From positions 434,001 to 498,000 of the forward strand of contig NW_020194588.1 of the NCBI RefSeq assembly GCF_002865645.1: a DNA stretch of 64,000 nt, in the 5' to 3' direction. Positions 36,799-48,522 of this stretch are shown here, piece by piece (within the stretch, counting starts at the first letter, position 1; each line of letters starts with the position of its first letter). Origin of the DNA: Hyaloscypha bicolor E. Lineage: Eukaryota > Ascomycota > Leotiomycetes > Helotiales > Hyaloscyphaceae. Under the pieces are notes generated by a model. It was given only the letters and a program-made list of their open reading frames with translations. It ran no database searches and had not been told where the DNA came from. Position numbers and translations under genes: made by a program.

Positions 36799-37380
36799 GT
36801 CAGTTTATTAGCATTTCACGGTTGAATGAAAGGATAACAACCTACATGACAGCAAGATTCGGTTATTCTTGATTCGATTGTTCATAAATTTGGGCCAGGG
36901 AATAGACTTTACTTTCATTCTCATCTTTTTACCCAGCTCGCTGGGATACTTTTACGAGTCAATTCAAGTGCCGTTTTCAGAAGAATCATATTATGGGCGG
37001 AGCTGGAGAACAATTGGGGATTTTATGCTTTTTTGCTACTCGAGAATACTCTTCTCGAGGACATAAGGTAGGCAGGAATAACTGGAGGCTAAATTACTAT
37101 GCCATCAGGCAATTTAGCGTCTTGTCAAATAAGAAATCGAGGATCTATAAATAACTCCAGTGTCTTGAAGAGCACAGAAAATCTCTTGGTCATCAGCACT
37201 CTTTAGATCAACACTTTCCCGACAAAAAAGCTCAGACCGATCGAACGGCAGTCAGAAACCCTGAAAAGTTTCTCTCGGGCGCCGATGTTAAAATTCCGCC
37301 ATTGTCCTCTCGTAAACTTCACATTCCCTCCAACTTTCTCTCAGTAAAGGGGAGAACACCCACTAAAAGCGCCACATGAG
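36799..37380. other. Intergenic, no gene seen
   Basis: This lies between two convergent coding regions (HET plus, oxygenase remnant minus). Only a 65-codon frame (36869-37066) without motifs is present. It should hold both 3' ends. Confidence 0.5.
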
Positions 37381-38825
37381 AATACGGCCACCCCGTCTCC
37401 GTCTCCTTCCCAAGTCACTGCTGATATGCAATCGCAATCTCATGATTCTGTCTCTCGTTCAATCACCTCACATTAACAAACATCTCATATCCGCCCCAGA
37501 AATCTCGAATCTGCCCCGCAATTTCAGTCTTCATCCCATCACCAAAGTTCACCGATCTCAACTCGAAAATATGAGGTCTGTTCAGGGCACGTACCACGGC
37601 TTGGTTAATAGCACCTATTTCGCGAGAATCAATTATCAGAGGTCGGAATTCTTGCGCTGCACGCGTGATAACTGTATTAGGAGTGCTCTCTGCTCTTCGT
37701 CGGAGTCGGATTCGCTGAACTCATCTGCAAGGATGGGGCGAACGTGGATTGTAAGGCCGAGGGCGCGAACGATGGTGAATAGGGCGACGTCGATGCCATT
37801 CAGCGCATGGGGGAGACGCTAGTTTGCAGTCCAATCGGTGTGGGCATATTGGTATGCAAAGTGGAAACCGAGTGTGGTGCCATCTTTCATAAAGGCTGGT
37901 GACTCCAAGAATTCTTTGACGCTTTGATACAGGGATAGGTTTTCGGATCGATTGTTGGAAATTGGGGATTGACGGCGCCACCTAGATGCTCGGAGACGTA
38001 GAGTTGTTAGGTTAGAATTAATCTATGACCAGATGTAACGGGGAGTACTTCGTGCTCAGTCGCTCTAAAACGCGGCCCATTGAATGGAGCAATCGTTCGA
38101 GGCCTTGCTGCCTAGATCAGAGGTTCTCTATACCTTTGTGGGCAATCCGGAGTTGGCTACCTAGGAACTGTTAGTCCCGTTTTGAAGTACTGGGGCACCC
38201 TACCGTCATGGGGATTCGGTAAGCAAACAATAAGTGACCCAAATCGTGTGAAGCCTCGAGGGGTATTAACATACCCTTTGAACCTGTCAGCTGGGGTAGA
38301 GTACACATTCAGTTTGTAAAGCTCCGCCACAACGTCTCAGTGCTGCTCGTTCGTACTCTCGCCACTCACCTCCCGCCTAGCGATTCCTGACAGCAGTGCC
38401 TGTGCAAAAGCGTCGACGATGCCATAATTATATGGATTGAAGCTCGTCGAGAACTCAGAAGATTCCAGCTTCCCAGCACTTCTAATGCTATCATCAAGGA
38501 TATTCTCACCACCGTAGCCAAACGTTGCAAGTTGGCAATCCTTAACAAGTTCTTCGAGGACTTCATGCTTTCCCTCGGGAACCGGAAACATGATCCTACC
38601 AGATACCTCACCGCTTGGAGCATCCCAACGGGTGATGACAGGAGGGGACATGATTGGAGTCTTCGTACTTGTGAAGTCTCCATGGCCAGTCATGCTGCGG
38701 ATATCAATGGGAAAGGATCCGCCGCAGGAGAAATTGGCAGATGCTTGATATCCAGTTGCTGCGTCTGTGAGCTGCCCGATGAGACGACCTTCCGCCATTT
38801 GTTGGAGCGAGCGAGTACCAGCCAT
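37380..38825 (-). pseudogene. Decayed 2OG-Fe(II) oxygenase-like gene
   Basis: Starting at the ATG at 38825 (MAGTRSLQQM), the minus strand encodes ANFSCGGSFPI, VITRWDAPSG, LATFGYGGENILDDSIRSAG and FNPYNYGIVDAFAQ. A TGA stop follows at 38337. Beyond the stop the same gene continues as AELYKLNVYSTPADRFKGYV, NTPRGFTRFGSLIVCLPNPH, WAAF, EHEVLPVTSGHRL, EFLESPAFMKDG, FHFAYQYAHTDW and, near the end, EIAGQIRDFWGGYEMFVNV. This order matches fungal proteins annotated as 2OG-Fe(II) oxygenase domain-containing, including the S...P..F..H.DTPRG-like and EHEV blocks. In this copy the usual iron-binding His-x-Asp is replaced (KGYVNTPRG). At least two frameshifts (near the WAAF block and near 38000) confirm decay. 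Confidence 0.72.
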
Positions 38826-39398
38826 CTTGGGGTCTTTCTGGTGAAGTGGAAGAATCCAAGTCACAGGGAGGAGAACGAGCTAAGTTTCCCGGGGGTTTGA
38901 GCTTGAAGAATTGTCGGCAAGATGAAGTTGTGGGGGAGCTGACGAGACTCGTGAAACGAAGATATTCAATCTCGAGATTTGAATGCCCAGGTACGTTCAA
39001 CTCATGATGGGTTGTTAGCTCATGCTGCGAATGAGAAGAAGTGATGAAGACCAGATGAGACAATGTGGAGGTCACGCCACATGAATCTCACAGGCGTATC
39101 ACGTGATACGCCATGACTTGACGAAATTCTTTCGATTCTCGTTCGTCCCTCTCTCCCTTCTATATCTCCCCCACAACCACTTTTCCATCAAACCCTTCTT
39201 TGAAAATATTTACAATACTGAATAGTACTCATTATATTTAAAGCCAGCCCCGAGACGAGCGACTTCACGCTTTTCGCCCATCCAAGCTCGTCCTCAAAGT
39301 GGCGTGAGAAAAGGGACTCCTTGAGCCCAATTACAGCCTCGATACCCCCATCGCCAGCATAACTGGGCCCCGATGGCGCATTTCAGAGAACAAAATCT
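38826..39398. other. Intergenic, no gene seen
   Basis: This separates the oxygenase remnant from the GMC oxidoreductase stop; both genes lie on the minus strand. A 123-codon minus-strand frame (38704-39075) mostly overlaps the oxygenase start in another frame and is regarded as a shadow. Confidence 0.5.
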
Positions 39399-41311
39399 CT
39401 ATGAATTCCCGATAATAATGTCCGCCGCTATCTCCGCGATGCCATACACTGCAGTCTGCAGATGCGCAGAGATGAGCACGGGCATGATGCTGGCGTCGAC
39501 GACTCTGAGATTCCTCGTTCCATACACCACCAACTTCGGGTCAACTACACCTCCGTCTTTTTTTGGAAGCATAGCACAGGTTCCGACCGGATGATAAATG
39601 GTGAGAGTGGTGCTGAGAACGAAATCCTTCCATTCTGCGTCGGTATTTACCTTGTCCAGCCCAGGCTCGTACTCGGAATCCCACACGCCACTCAATGGTG
39701 CCGTGGTTGCGATTTGCCGACACTTTTTGGTCGCAGAGATGGCGGCTTGAAGGTCATAGTCGTTACTGAGATAGTTGGGATCGATAATGGGTTTTCCAAG
39801 TGGATTCGTGACGTTAATGTGGACTGTGCCACGACTCAGGGGGTGCATAACGGCAGCGAGAAGAGAGAAGAACCCCTTCCCGTACAATGGCGTTCCAACT
39901 GCGGGGTATCCTTTGACTCCTGTATACCCATCGCTCATGATGATCTCGAGTTGAGGGATGCTTTGGTCAGACAGCCACTCCAGTTTCTTCGTATCAGCGG
40001 CATGCTTCGAAGACCCCAGCGCAGCCTTGGCTAGAGCTCGAAGTGTCGAGTCGTTACCAATTGCTTGTTTCCACGTCATGAATGAGTATGCACTGCCAGT
40101 GTAGTCATATATTGAGTACGTGCCGTCGATCCAGAGCTGTAGCTGTTCGGCCGCGTAAGTGGTGTTGTATCGAAGAATGTCAAATGATGTGAAGTTTGGC
40201 TTGACTTGATACGAGGTCTGAATGCGTATATGGTCTTGAAGATTCTCGCCAACTCCAGGGAGGTCGATTAGTTGCTTGATATTTGCAGCCGCAAGGATCG
40301 TCTTGTTCCCGATACCAGACATTTCAAGGAGACCAGGACTCAGAAACGAACCAGCAGAAAGGATGACTTCCAGATTGGCATTGATCACAGTCCCATTTGT
40401 CAGCATCACTCCACTGGCATAGTAGCCGTGGGAGTCTCGCTTCAAGTTGATTTTTGCTACCGTAGTACCAGTCATGATCGCGAGGTTCCGGCCGGCGAGC
40501 GGGATATAGGCATTCGCGCTGTAGGACCTGTTGTAGTGGGTTGGGTCGATGCTACTTGGTGAGTACATAACTCCGAGAGGATTGCCACCCATATACGCTT
40601 TATTTGTTTTGATACCGAGGCTGTTCAAAGTCGGAACCCATGGTTTCTGGTGCGCCGGGATGAAGCGATTGATCGTACCTCTCACTGGGCCATCGAAATT
40701 TATTCCATCTTCATCGTTGCCATACCATTTGGTGTTGAAACTGGTAAAGTTTTCTGCTCTGTTCATCATTCCTTCGAAGGTATCAAAGCCCCAGCCGGGA
40801 TTTCCAACCTCTTCCCAACCGTCATACTCGGTTGCTGATGACCTGTCATAGGTCATGAGGTTGAGGGCTGAGGACCCGCCGAGGACTTTTCCTCTGCTCT
40901 GTGACAGGACTCTGTTCTTGAGTGCTGGCTGGGGGATAGTGGTGAAATTCCAATCATACTTGGTCGCAAGCGTCGAGCCTTTCTTCCCAGGTACATTGAT
41001 CCCAAGCTCATCGAAAGCCGCTGGTCCTGCCTCGATCAGGAGAATGTTAGAGTGATGTAAACCCTGGCTCAGCCTGGTCGCGAGAGCAACGCCAGCGGTA
41101 CCTCCTCCGACAATTATCTGTATGGAATGGCTTGTCAACTGATATTTAATGCGACGATCCAATCCTTCATTGAGGCAGAAGAACTGATCGGAAGGTTACT
41201 TACATAATCGTACCCATTCCCGAGAGAAGCAGAATCCCTCGTCAGCGCCGTTCCAGTTCGAGTAGCATGGGTTGATGCCCCGAGGAGAATTGCCTTCACG
41301 ATGAAGTTCAT
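39399..41311 (-). CDS. Secreted GMC-family FAD oxidoreductase
   Basis: Two exons, 41204-41311 and 39399-41117, join in phase (86-nt GTAAGT...CAG intron) to give 608 residues. The start is the ATG of MNFIVKAILLGAS, a short signal-peptide-like segment; an upstream in-frame TTG is not a fungal start. The Rossmann loop IIVGGGTAGVALATRLS follows at about residues 37-53. The GMC signatures GKVLGGSSALN and GSFLSPGLLEMSGIG are present. The catalytic histidine is in YHPVGTCAM (about His545) and the second catalytic His in SAHLQT (about His588). Many N-x-S/T sites suggest glycosylation. The family (glucose oxidase, aryl-alcohol oxidase, choline dehydrogenase-like) oxidises alcohols and passes electrons to oxygen or quinones; the substrate cannot be told from sequence. 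It is divergent from the PTH11-like gene, sharing a 1.8-kb upstream region. It appears intact. Confidence 0.92.
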
Positions 41312-43138
41312 AGCCCTTCTGTTCGGTGGCAATGACAGTCTGTCACAGCCCGCTGTCTATCCTTCCCTTCACCCAAACAACTTTTCAACTGATGACGGAA
41401 TTTCTAGTGCAAATACCTAAGGAAAGACTCTCAGGTACCAGACGAAACGCAATCTAAACTGTAGATTTCTTTAGATTGATCCGCTGCGGAGGCGGAGATG
41501 CGGGGTATTCAGACTTTATTGTCCGAACCAACAGTAGTCCCATTTTCCAAAATTATCAATCTGTGCCTGCATTTGGAATTCTCAGGGTCAAAATACTGAA
41601 CGAAAGCGTTCTGTTCTCCGTCGATGCATGGACGGCTGGAAACGTTTTTGGGTAAGTCCGGCTTGGTATTACAGGTCAGCCTGTAGGGAACGATCCCCGA
41701 ATGCCATGAATTGGTACCGATGCTGACCTGCATACAAGTGGACGCTTCCCGGAAATTCTTCTTTCAATGAACACGCGGTTTGGGCAAGTCTCCCCGAAAT
41801 GAAGATCCTGTTTGGAAGAAACTGTGACTGAGAAAGCTTTCTTTCTTTCAAGCGAGGAGAATTGTTTCGAATGTAAGCTGCGGTTCGTTGCCATGAAATG
41901 GGGATAAAACCCTCCCAATCAAGACTGAACAGCCGCATCCTTTGCTTGGCACAGAAAAGGCTATTTCGGGCCGCTCCCGATCTCGTTCTTATAATCCGAT
42001 AAGTACTAGTACTGCATCTCTTAGAAGATGCTGTTTTCCAAGCGAGTGCAGGCGAAGTCCCGCCCCGGCAAAGGAGGTTCGAGCGACTCCTTCCACCCTA
42101 CAGTCAAGACAGTATCAGAATGCTCCTCCTGATTTTTCATTCCCGACCTCCACTCCTGAGATCGTCTGCACAACCTGGTGAAAATTCTTTCAAATACGGA
42201 GGTACCTGCCCGCAAAGATGCAGACCCAATCGCAGCACTCCCTCCATTCTTCCATTGAGGCTAAATGATGGGCCGCCAAATTTTCCATGGGGCCATCTGC
42301 ATCTTTAGTACAAGGGGTACTGGGCAGATTGAGAAGATGTTTCGCCGTTGTAGCCCCGCTTATCCGGAATCCTGGATGCCGCTCATCTAGAGTCTGTGTG
42401 TCAGTGCTGGATTCTCATCTTGCAAGTACCGACTCTCTTTTACCACGACGCATTTCAAATTTGTGTCCTTCCTCTTTTATAATGGCTCTGTTTTGCATAT
42501 CTAGTATTGAATCATTTATAGCGCTGTGTTCCTGTTTTGCTCCTCTGGCAATTGGATTCGTGGCTTTCGAAACTCCAAGACACGGGAGTCCTTTTACCTG
42601 AAGCGGGCTCGACGGGAAGCCAAGTCACTGTTCAAAATGACATGCCGCTGCACGCCACGCCAGGAGAAAAAATAAACGAGCTCCCCGGATGAGTTTGATA
42701 CATCTCATTGGAGTCTCTAAGTCAACAGTTTAAACTGATCTATAGCATATGCAATGATCTTTAAACTTCCGAGAAAACCATACACGCACCTATGTAAGGA
42801 GCTGTCAAGTTTAGGTGGAACGCGAGGTCCGTGTCGACTCGGTCGCCCAGCTATTTACCATCTTGTCTACTTATGAAAGGAAGATCCAGGTTCTCATTTT
42901 TCAAGCTTCCCGATGTCCACATTTTAAGCTTCAATGCTACTTCGTTCTGTTAGCGGCTAGGTTATAGGCACGTTGTCTCTAACCCCGTAACATCGCTAGT
43001 GCCCTGCCTCCTGAACCTTATATAGGACGTTAATGGTACTATTACCTTCAGCCCTACGTCGCATCCACAACATCCACAATAGCATGAGAGCATAATTCGA
43101 CGACATTCGTGTCTAACTACTCCGCGGTCACAATCCCC
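41312..43138. other. Shared upstream region of GMC and PTH11-like genes
   Basis: About 1.8 kb separates two divergent genes. It must hold both promoters. Several overlapping short frames occur (41669-42601) without domains, apart from a cysteine-patterned minus-strand frame listed separately. No repeat was recognised. Confidence 0.5.
41509..41775 (-). CDS. Possible small cysteine-bearing protein, 3' part
   Basis: On the minus strand a stop-free frame of about 85 codons, ending at 41509, carries four cysteines in the order STCMQVSI, YRLTCNTKPD, SRPCIDGEQN and NSKCRHRL, with EQNAFVQYFDPE between the last two. The spaced cysteines and mixed composition resemble the C-terminal part of a small secreted protein. 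No 5' exon with a signal peptide was found, and an in-frame stop lies just upstream. It could be a chance frame or a remnant. Confidence 0.25.
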
Positions 43139-44299
43139 ATGATGAACGTCAATGACCTCCCTCCCGAAAACGACGCCGGTCCCATTCTGATGTGGGTATC
43201 CGGCGTCCTGATGACCTTCATCATCATCATTACCGCTCTCCGCATCTTCGTCCGAATGAAGAATCGTATCGTCGGATGGGACGACGCTACGATCCTCGTA
43301 GCCGCCGCCCTCGCCGCCATAAGCCTCGGTTTTCAAAATCGAGCAACCCAAGTGCGGGAATGAAAAACACAGAATCTCCCTAACTCCGCACAATTACCAG
43401 ACGATCAGTAAATACGGCTGGGCAGCGCAGATTCTTCTCTTTTCTGCAGTTGCCTTCCTGGAAGTCTCAATTTGTCTTTTGATATTGAGGATCAAAGATA
43501 CGAGGGCGTTGAGGATGGTGGTTTGCAAAGTTATGGCGGGAGTATTGATAACGGATTTCGGATGGGTGATTATTTTGTTGGCGGAAATGCATCCGAGGGG
43601 GTCATCAGCAGCGTGCTGGCCGAATAAGATACGGATTTCTTCTATTTATGCTACGATTGGTATGTTCCCCTTACCGTTATCCTGACTGAAGCTAACGCCG
43701 AGCGGCATATCCTGTCGTGACTGATCTGGTTCTCTCCCTCGTTCCCCTGTTTGTTGTTTGGAAAGTCAAGATTCCACTACGGACTAAAATATGTGTTTGT
43801 GGTCTCATGAGTCCAGGTCTTGTGTTGTTCTTCCCATCCTTCCTTCCCCTTCCCGAACTTTGGTCTAATACAAACCAGCGCCACCGGCTTCGGCATCGCG
43901 CGAGCAGCCTCCCTCGGAATCCAAACCACCGATCTCTCCTAGATGTACTACATCGCGGCCATCTAGAGTCACATCGAACTCTTCCTCGGCATCATAGCCG
44001 CCAACCTTACCCTCTCACGCGCCGTCTACCTCTTCTTTTTCGCACCCAATCACAACCGTCCGATCAGCTCGCAATACACGCCGAACTCAGAAGCCCTTTC
44101 GCCTCGGTTCTCGTGTAGTAGGTTGAGGGGAGATTATGTGAGCAGGACGAATACGATTGTGGAGTATAATGGGAAGCGGGAGAGGACGATGACGAATCGG
44201 AGTAGCAATAGTGAGATTGAACTTGTGCCGGGGATTCAGAAGAAGACGGAGTTCTGCGTTAGTGAGGGCGAGGGAGACAAGGGGAGTGAGAAGGTTTGA
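43139..44299 (+). pseudogene. PTH11-like rhodopsin-fold membrane protein, two stops
   Basis: Four exons fit with consistent phases: 43139-43351, 43401-43659, 43703-43823 and 43879-44299, 338 codons. Introns are 43-55 nt. The product follows the fungal rhodopsin/PTH11-like seven-helix layout: TM1 (MWVSGVLMTFIIIITALRIF), VGWDDATILVAA, KYGWAAQILLFS, FLEVSICLLILRI, CWPNKIRISSIYATI, VVTDLVLSLVPLFVVWKVKI, and a basic-polar tail. The usual G-L-G-x-H loop before KYGW is not seen. Two TAG stops at 43940-43942 and 43964-43966 fall where the family has Trp; each is TGG to TAG, a C-to-T change at CpA on the opposite strand. The frame is otherwise open to 44297. PTH11-like receptors sense surfaces or other cues at the plasma membrane; ligands are mostly unknown. 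As written it lacks the last two helices and tail. Confidence 0.72.
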
Positions 44300-45255
44300 G
44301 AACGGAGAATAACATTGCCTTGAACAAGAACGACCTTGGATAACTCTCCGAGTTGCGCGAAACTCCTTGCGGACCTGAGCTATGAGCATGAGTCAGGACG
44401 CAATGGAAGGGGGAAGAATAACCTTGAAGAGGAGGTTCCTCATGAGCCACTGTTGGAATTAGAAGCAGAGTGGCGCGTGAAAAGAAGAGATCCTATATTG
44501 CAAGGGTCGGGACAGAGAAGGAAGGACAAGGAGGCATGATGTCCAAAGTTTACAACCTTGGGGGATTAGTTGGACGAAGCTGTAAAAGAACAGGTGGTGA
44601 AGAGGCTTGGACGGTCCCTCCTCTGACACTTGAAGTCAAGAAACGACTTAATAGGAGAATTTAATGCATCAATGATCTTGTTAAGGAATAACCTCCACTG
44701 TGATTTTGGGTATTTGTGGTTAATCGTTCGGCTGTCAGCGTACTAAGCGAGAAATCAGGTGAGAATTGCCGAACGATTATTTAGAGCAGGAAAGTTTGCC
44801 TACAGTGAACAATGTGCTGATTGGCTCGCACGTCCATCGATCAGCCTTGTGTCTCTCGTGTTTTGGAGGCGTGACACTTCAGTGCTTCCTCGTAGCCTTG
44901 AGCCTGTCCCGACTCCCTTTTCGAAGAATGTACGCTTCTCGTGCGCGGCAACTCTCACCGATCCGAGAGGCCCAAGATATCCCAGCTGTCGATGCGACTT
45001 GAAGCGCGTGAGGGACGGCGTGGAGGGTTTGGGCCACTGGACTTCTTTTGAACATTCACTGACACCTTGAACAGATCTGCCAGAAGCTTCCTCCTTCAAC
45101 ACTCTGTCCATGGCATCGCCCAGTGCCTCCCAGCCATCCCCAGACCCATCAAAATGATCTCATCGAGTCATCGCCGCTCACGACCAGCTTTCGATACTCC
45201 GACCACTCGAGCAGCACATATCTCTTCCTTTTGATTTAGACAAATCGTGGACCAA
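44300..45255. other. Intergenic, no gene seen
   Basis: This separates the receptor from the frameshifted HET gene. Short frames on both strands (44336-44664 plus, 44759-45111 both) overlap one another and show no motif. Confidence 0.5.
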
Positions 45256-47723
45256 ATGGCACAGTCCTTCCTTCAACAGTCGCGGTTGCATCTGGGTGCA
45301 GGTAGATTGTTACGCCAACTTTACCAGGGTAGCAAAGCTCTGTTCGAGCTTGTCGAAATTCACATCAACTCTCCAGCAGGATATCTTCTTACGGGCTTGA
45401 CTTTCTTCCTGGCAGGCACCTTCCGGGGGCAATGGCTACTAGGGAACATGAAGCCAGAGTACTTCAAAATCCTTAGCAGCTCAAAACGAGACCCGCTAGA
45501 AGCAACAATCGTACACACCCAGCTGACGGATGGTTCTATTACACTGTGGTCCGTGTCAATACCTGCCACTAATACGGTCAACAAAATACGTCTTCTTGAA
45601 TTGATGCCGCGAAGCCAAGCAAACCCCACCTCGGTCAATTGCAACTTTCATCATTTTTCACTCAAGGAGATCCAGCCTTATGTCTGTCCTACACGTGGGG
45701 CAAGGGTGCAAACAACACTCATTCGATCTGGATTAGTGTACGGCGGCTTCTCACATCCCGCAAGGTGTACAAAATGTTGTTTGATGTGGGTACGTGGAAG
45801 GCAGAACCTATCTTGATCTGGGTGGATGCTGTTTGTATCAATCAAGTCGACCTCGAAGAAAAGAACAGACAAAGTAGGCATGATGAAGCCGATCTTTTCA
45901 TGGGCATATCTGTTGTAGTTTGGCTTGGCGATTCTGCAGATTCCGGGATTGCGATGGAGGTGATTGACGACGTCGATATCACCATAGGCACTGCCTTGGC
46001 CGGTGTCACTCGTTCGGAGTACCTGGAAGAACATAAGGACTTGCCCAAAAAGGACACCAGCGGATATCGGGGTAAACCCATGTTAGAAGAAGTGCGCACG
46101 TCACTGAATGGCCTGCCAGGGCTGCCGAGTTTAATTCGAGAATGGATTTCGGGAAGAGTGTGATAGAGAACTTTTTCCCTCGCTGCCGAAGAGAGTTGTT
46201 CCAGAAGTATTCAGAACTTTGCAACCAACCCAAATTGGCGGCCTTGTTGAAGCTCCTCAGCAATCCTTGGTTTAACCGAGTCTGGGTCATTCAAGAAGTT
46301 GTGAACTCAACAGCGGTAATTGTCCGCTATGGACAACATCAGTTCCACTGGGATAAACTGGGCCAGGCTGTGATGGTATTTCTCGACAACGAGGGCATAT
46401 CCACTATGGCGCAAGCCCGAAAAGACTATGGCCATCACACTCTTGACGGACTTGAATCGGCCCAGCTTATGCATCATCTGAAATGATCTTTGGCATTCGA
46501 AACGTATCTGACATTGTCTACGGAGTAAGGTACTAGGGTCCACAGTCAAATCTCAAGCCACGGACCAAACAGACAAGGTACATGCACTGCTGGCTTTCTC
46601 CAACAATGGATCAACGCAATTCCTGGTACCAGATTATACGAAACTGGTAGTAGCAGTTTACACTGAAGTGGCACGACATCTCTTAACAATTGGAGAGACA
46701 TTTTTCTCCTTTAGATATGCGGGAGCAGGCTTATCGTGCAGCTTCAGACAAACGCGCTCCAAATACGGCTACACTTGGGCCCATTGTCAATGTGAAGGGA
46801 AGTGAGATTGATACTATTGTTCCATAGGGAGGTTGTTTGATACATCCAGTATCCACGCCTATGTCTCAGCTCTCAGCGACAATGAGACCTTCAGCTATCA
46901 AAAATCTATCACATTTATAGAAGGTTTCTCTGACATTGTTCGATTTTTAGACGAGGCCGACGAAAGTTTGAAAGAGTTGGGAGACACCTATATCAATGGA
47001 CAGCCAATTCAAGAAGCATTCTGGAGAACATTCTTGAGTGATAGGGTCATGCAAATCTGCCCTGCGCTTGATGAATATGAGGAATTTATTCGGACGCTAC
47101 CCAAATTTTACTGCAAACTTGTGTCGTATGCGACAGGAAGGGAGGAGAGTATCAGAGAAAGCCCAGAGTCTCCGGGTGAACCCCCAGATATACCAACCAA
47201 GAAGTTCCTCGAAGGGCTCAACAACGGCCGGGATGAAAGCAATGCGGCTATGTCCCAGTGGATCCCCGATGTTGCCTCTTCAGCAACGATCCGTGACCTC
47301 GCGACATTTAGTCCGAAAGCTGCACAGTTCTATTCGGCATTGCAAGCATTCGATCGAAAATTTTGCGTCACGTCTAAGGGGTACATTGGCTTGGTCCCAC
47401 CATATACTGAGCTTGGAGACAAGGTGTGTCTTATCTACAGCGGAACGACACCATGTTTGCTTCGTGATGTTGGGAAAGAGAAGCATGCCTTGGTTGGGGA
47501 ATGCTATCTGCATGGGATGATGAATGGCGAAATTTTGCCTGAGTCTGGTGATGAAACTTTGTTTTTCGTTGTGCTGATTGTGATCCAGCGTAAGATCCCA
47601 AGGGAACACGCAGTCGTGAACACATTTTTATGGTTGGAACGTACTGATTTTCAATTTTCAACAGGGAGTTTCTGCACAGCGAAATTCCCGTTTCATCAAT
47701 TCTGGGCAAAATATTTCGTTTGA
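45256..47723 (+). pseudogene. Frameshifted HET-domain gene
   Basis: The first ATG (45256) opens a frame with a hydrophobic N-terminal stretch (AGYLLTGLTFFLAGTF). This leads to IRLLELMPRSQANPTSV and FHHFSLKE, the approach to a HET domain. A frame change near 45690 is needed to reach LCLSYTWG. The HET block continues ILIWVDAVCINQVDLEEKNR and VVVWLGDSADSG, then after another shift WFNRVWVIQEVV and VRYGQHQFHWDKL. Another change is required before DKVHALLAFS, FLVPDYTKLV and YTEVARHLL. The last frame (46833-47723) carries the family's C-terminal KGYIGLVPPYTELGDKVCLI and HALVGECYLHGMMNG. At least four frame breaks make a functional product unlikely. It is a different paralogue from the intact HET gene at 34.8 kb. 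Confidence 0.75.
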
Positions 47724-48522
47724 TTTCGTGCTATCCGGTTTGGAAGTCAAGGGCATCCAGCGCAACCCCCATCTCCGCCTAAAGCCCGAATGCGATTGGA
47801 CCTTGGTGATGCGCTATTATTCTTAAACGACGAATTGAAATGCCATCGGCAGGTTGGTGGTGACAGACATTACCAGATTTGGAGCTTTCCACTGGTGCAG
47901 GGTTGTGCCTTACAGGCTGCCTATTACGGTGTTGCTCCGACGTCTATCGGACGTTGACAAGGCCACATGCCCGATCGTGCGTGCAGGTCCTTGCAAGGAA
48001 TACTACTCTCACAGTTGCAATTGCACATAGAATACTTGAACAAACATCAAGCTTGTTGCAAGACCTTTCGGGATGGAGTTGAAAGAAGGGTATTCTTTTT
48101 AAAGTTTTTCAATTTGAATAATTATCTGCAGTGGACAGAGCTTCCCAAACCTTGTCTTCTCATTAATATTACCATTGCCGATCCCCACCTTTCCAGGGGT
48201 TGGCCCTACCCTTTCATCATCGCTCCGTATCTGATAAGCATTGTGGTGCTCCGTACTGAGATACTTTGCCTGCCAATTACGGGCCTTCCTCCCAAAGCTT
48301 GTCTTCTTCTGGCAGTTGCTACCCTGGCCTCGCTGTGAATGGTATCCTGCTCATGAGCCTGGGCTTGCCATTTGTCTCCGCACGCAGCGGACTGCCCCGC
48401 TATGACAGCTCTGCAGTGAGGTCTTCACCGCAGACAAAAAGACAAATGCCCCAGAAAAAAAGCTCTCCAAGGTTGGCTGCGCTTTTTCATCTCCTTCAAC
48501 TCTCTCTCCGGCCTGCTTCAAG
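47724..48522. other. Upstream region of the sedolisin gene
   Basis: About 0.8 kb lies between the HET remnant and the protease start. Short plus-strand frames (47879-48526) overlap one another and lack motifs. A pyrimidine-rich leader (CTCCTTCAACTCTCTCTCC) ends just before the ATG at 48523, typical of fungal 5' leaders. Confidence 0.5.

Noticed and set aside
37376..37822. 148-codon plus-strand frame
   Set aside because: The opposite strand carries pieces of the 2OG-Fe(II) oxygenase in family order; the plus frame has no motif.
28409..45111. Possible secondary-metabolite cluster
   Set aside because: A transporter and regulator remnant are present, and an oxidase and oxygenase lie nearby, but there is no polyketide synthase, NRPS or terpene synthase core, and several members are decayed.
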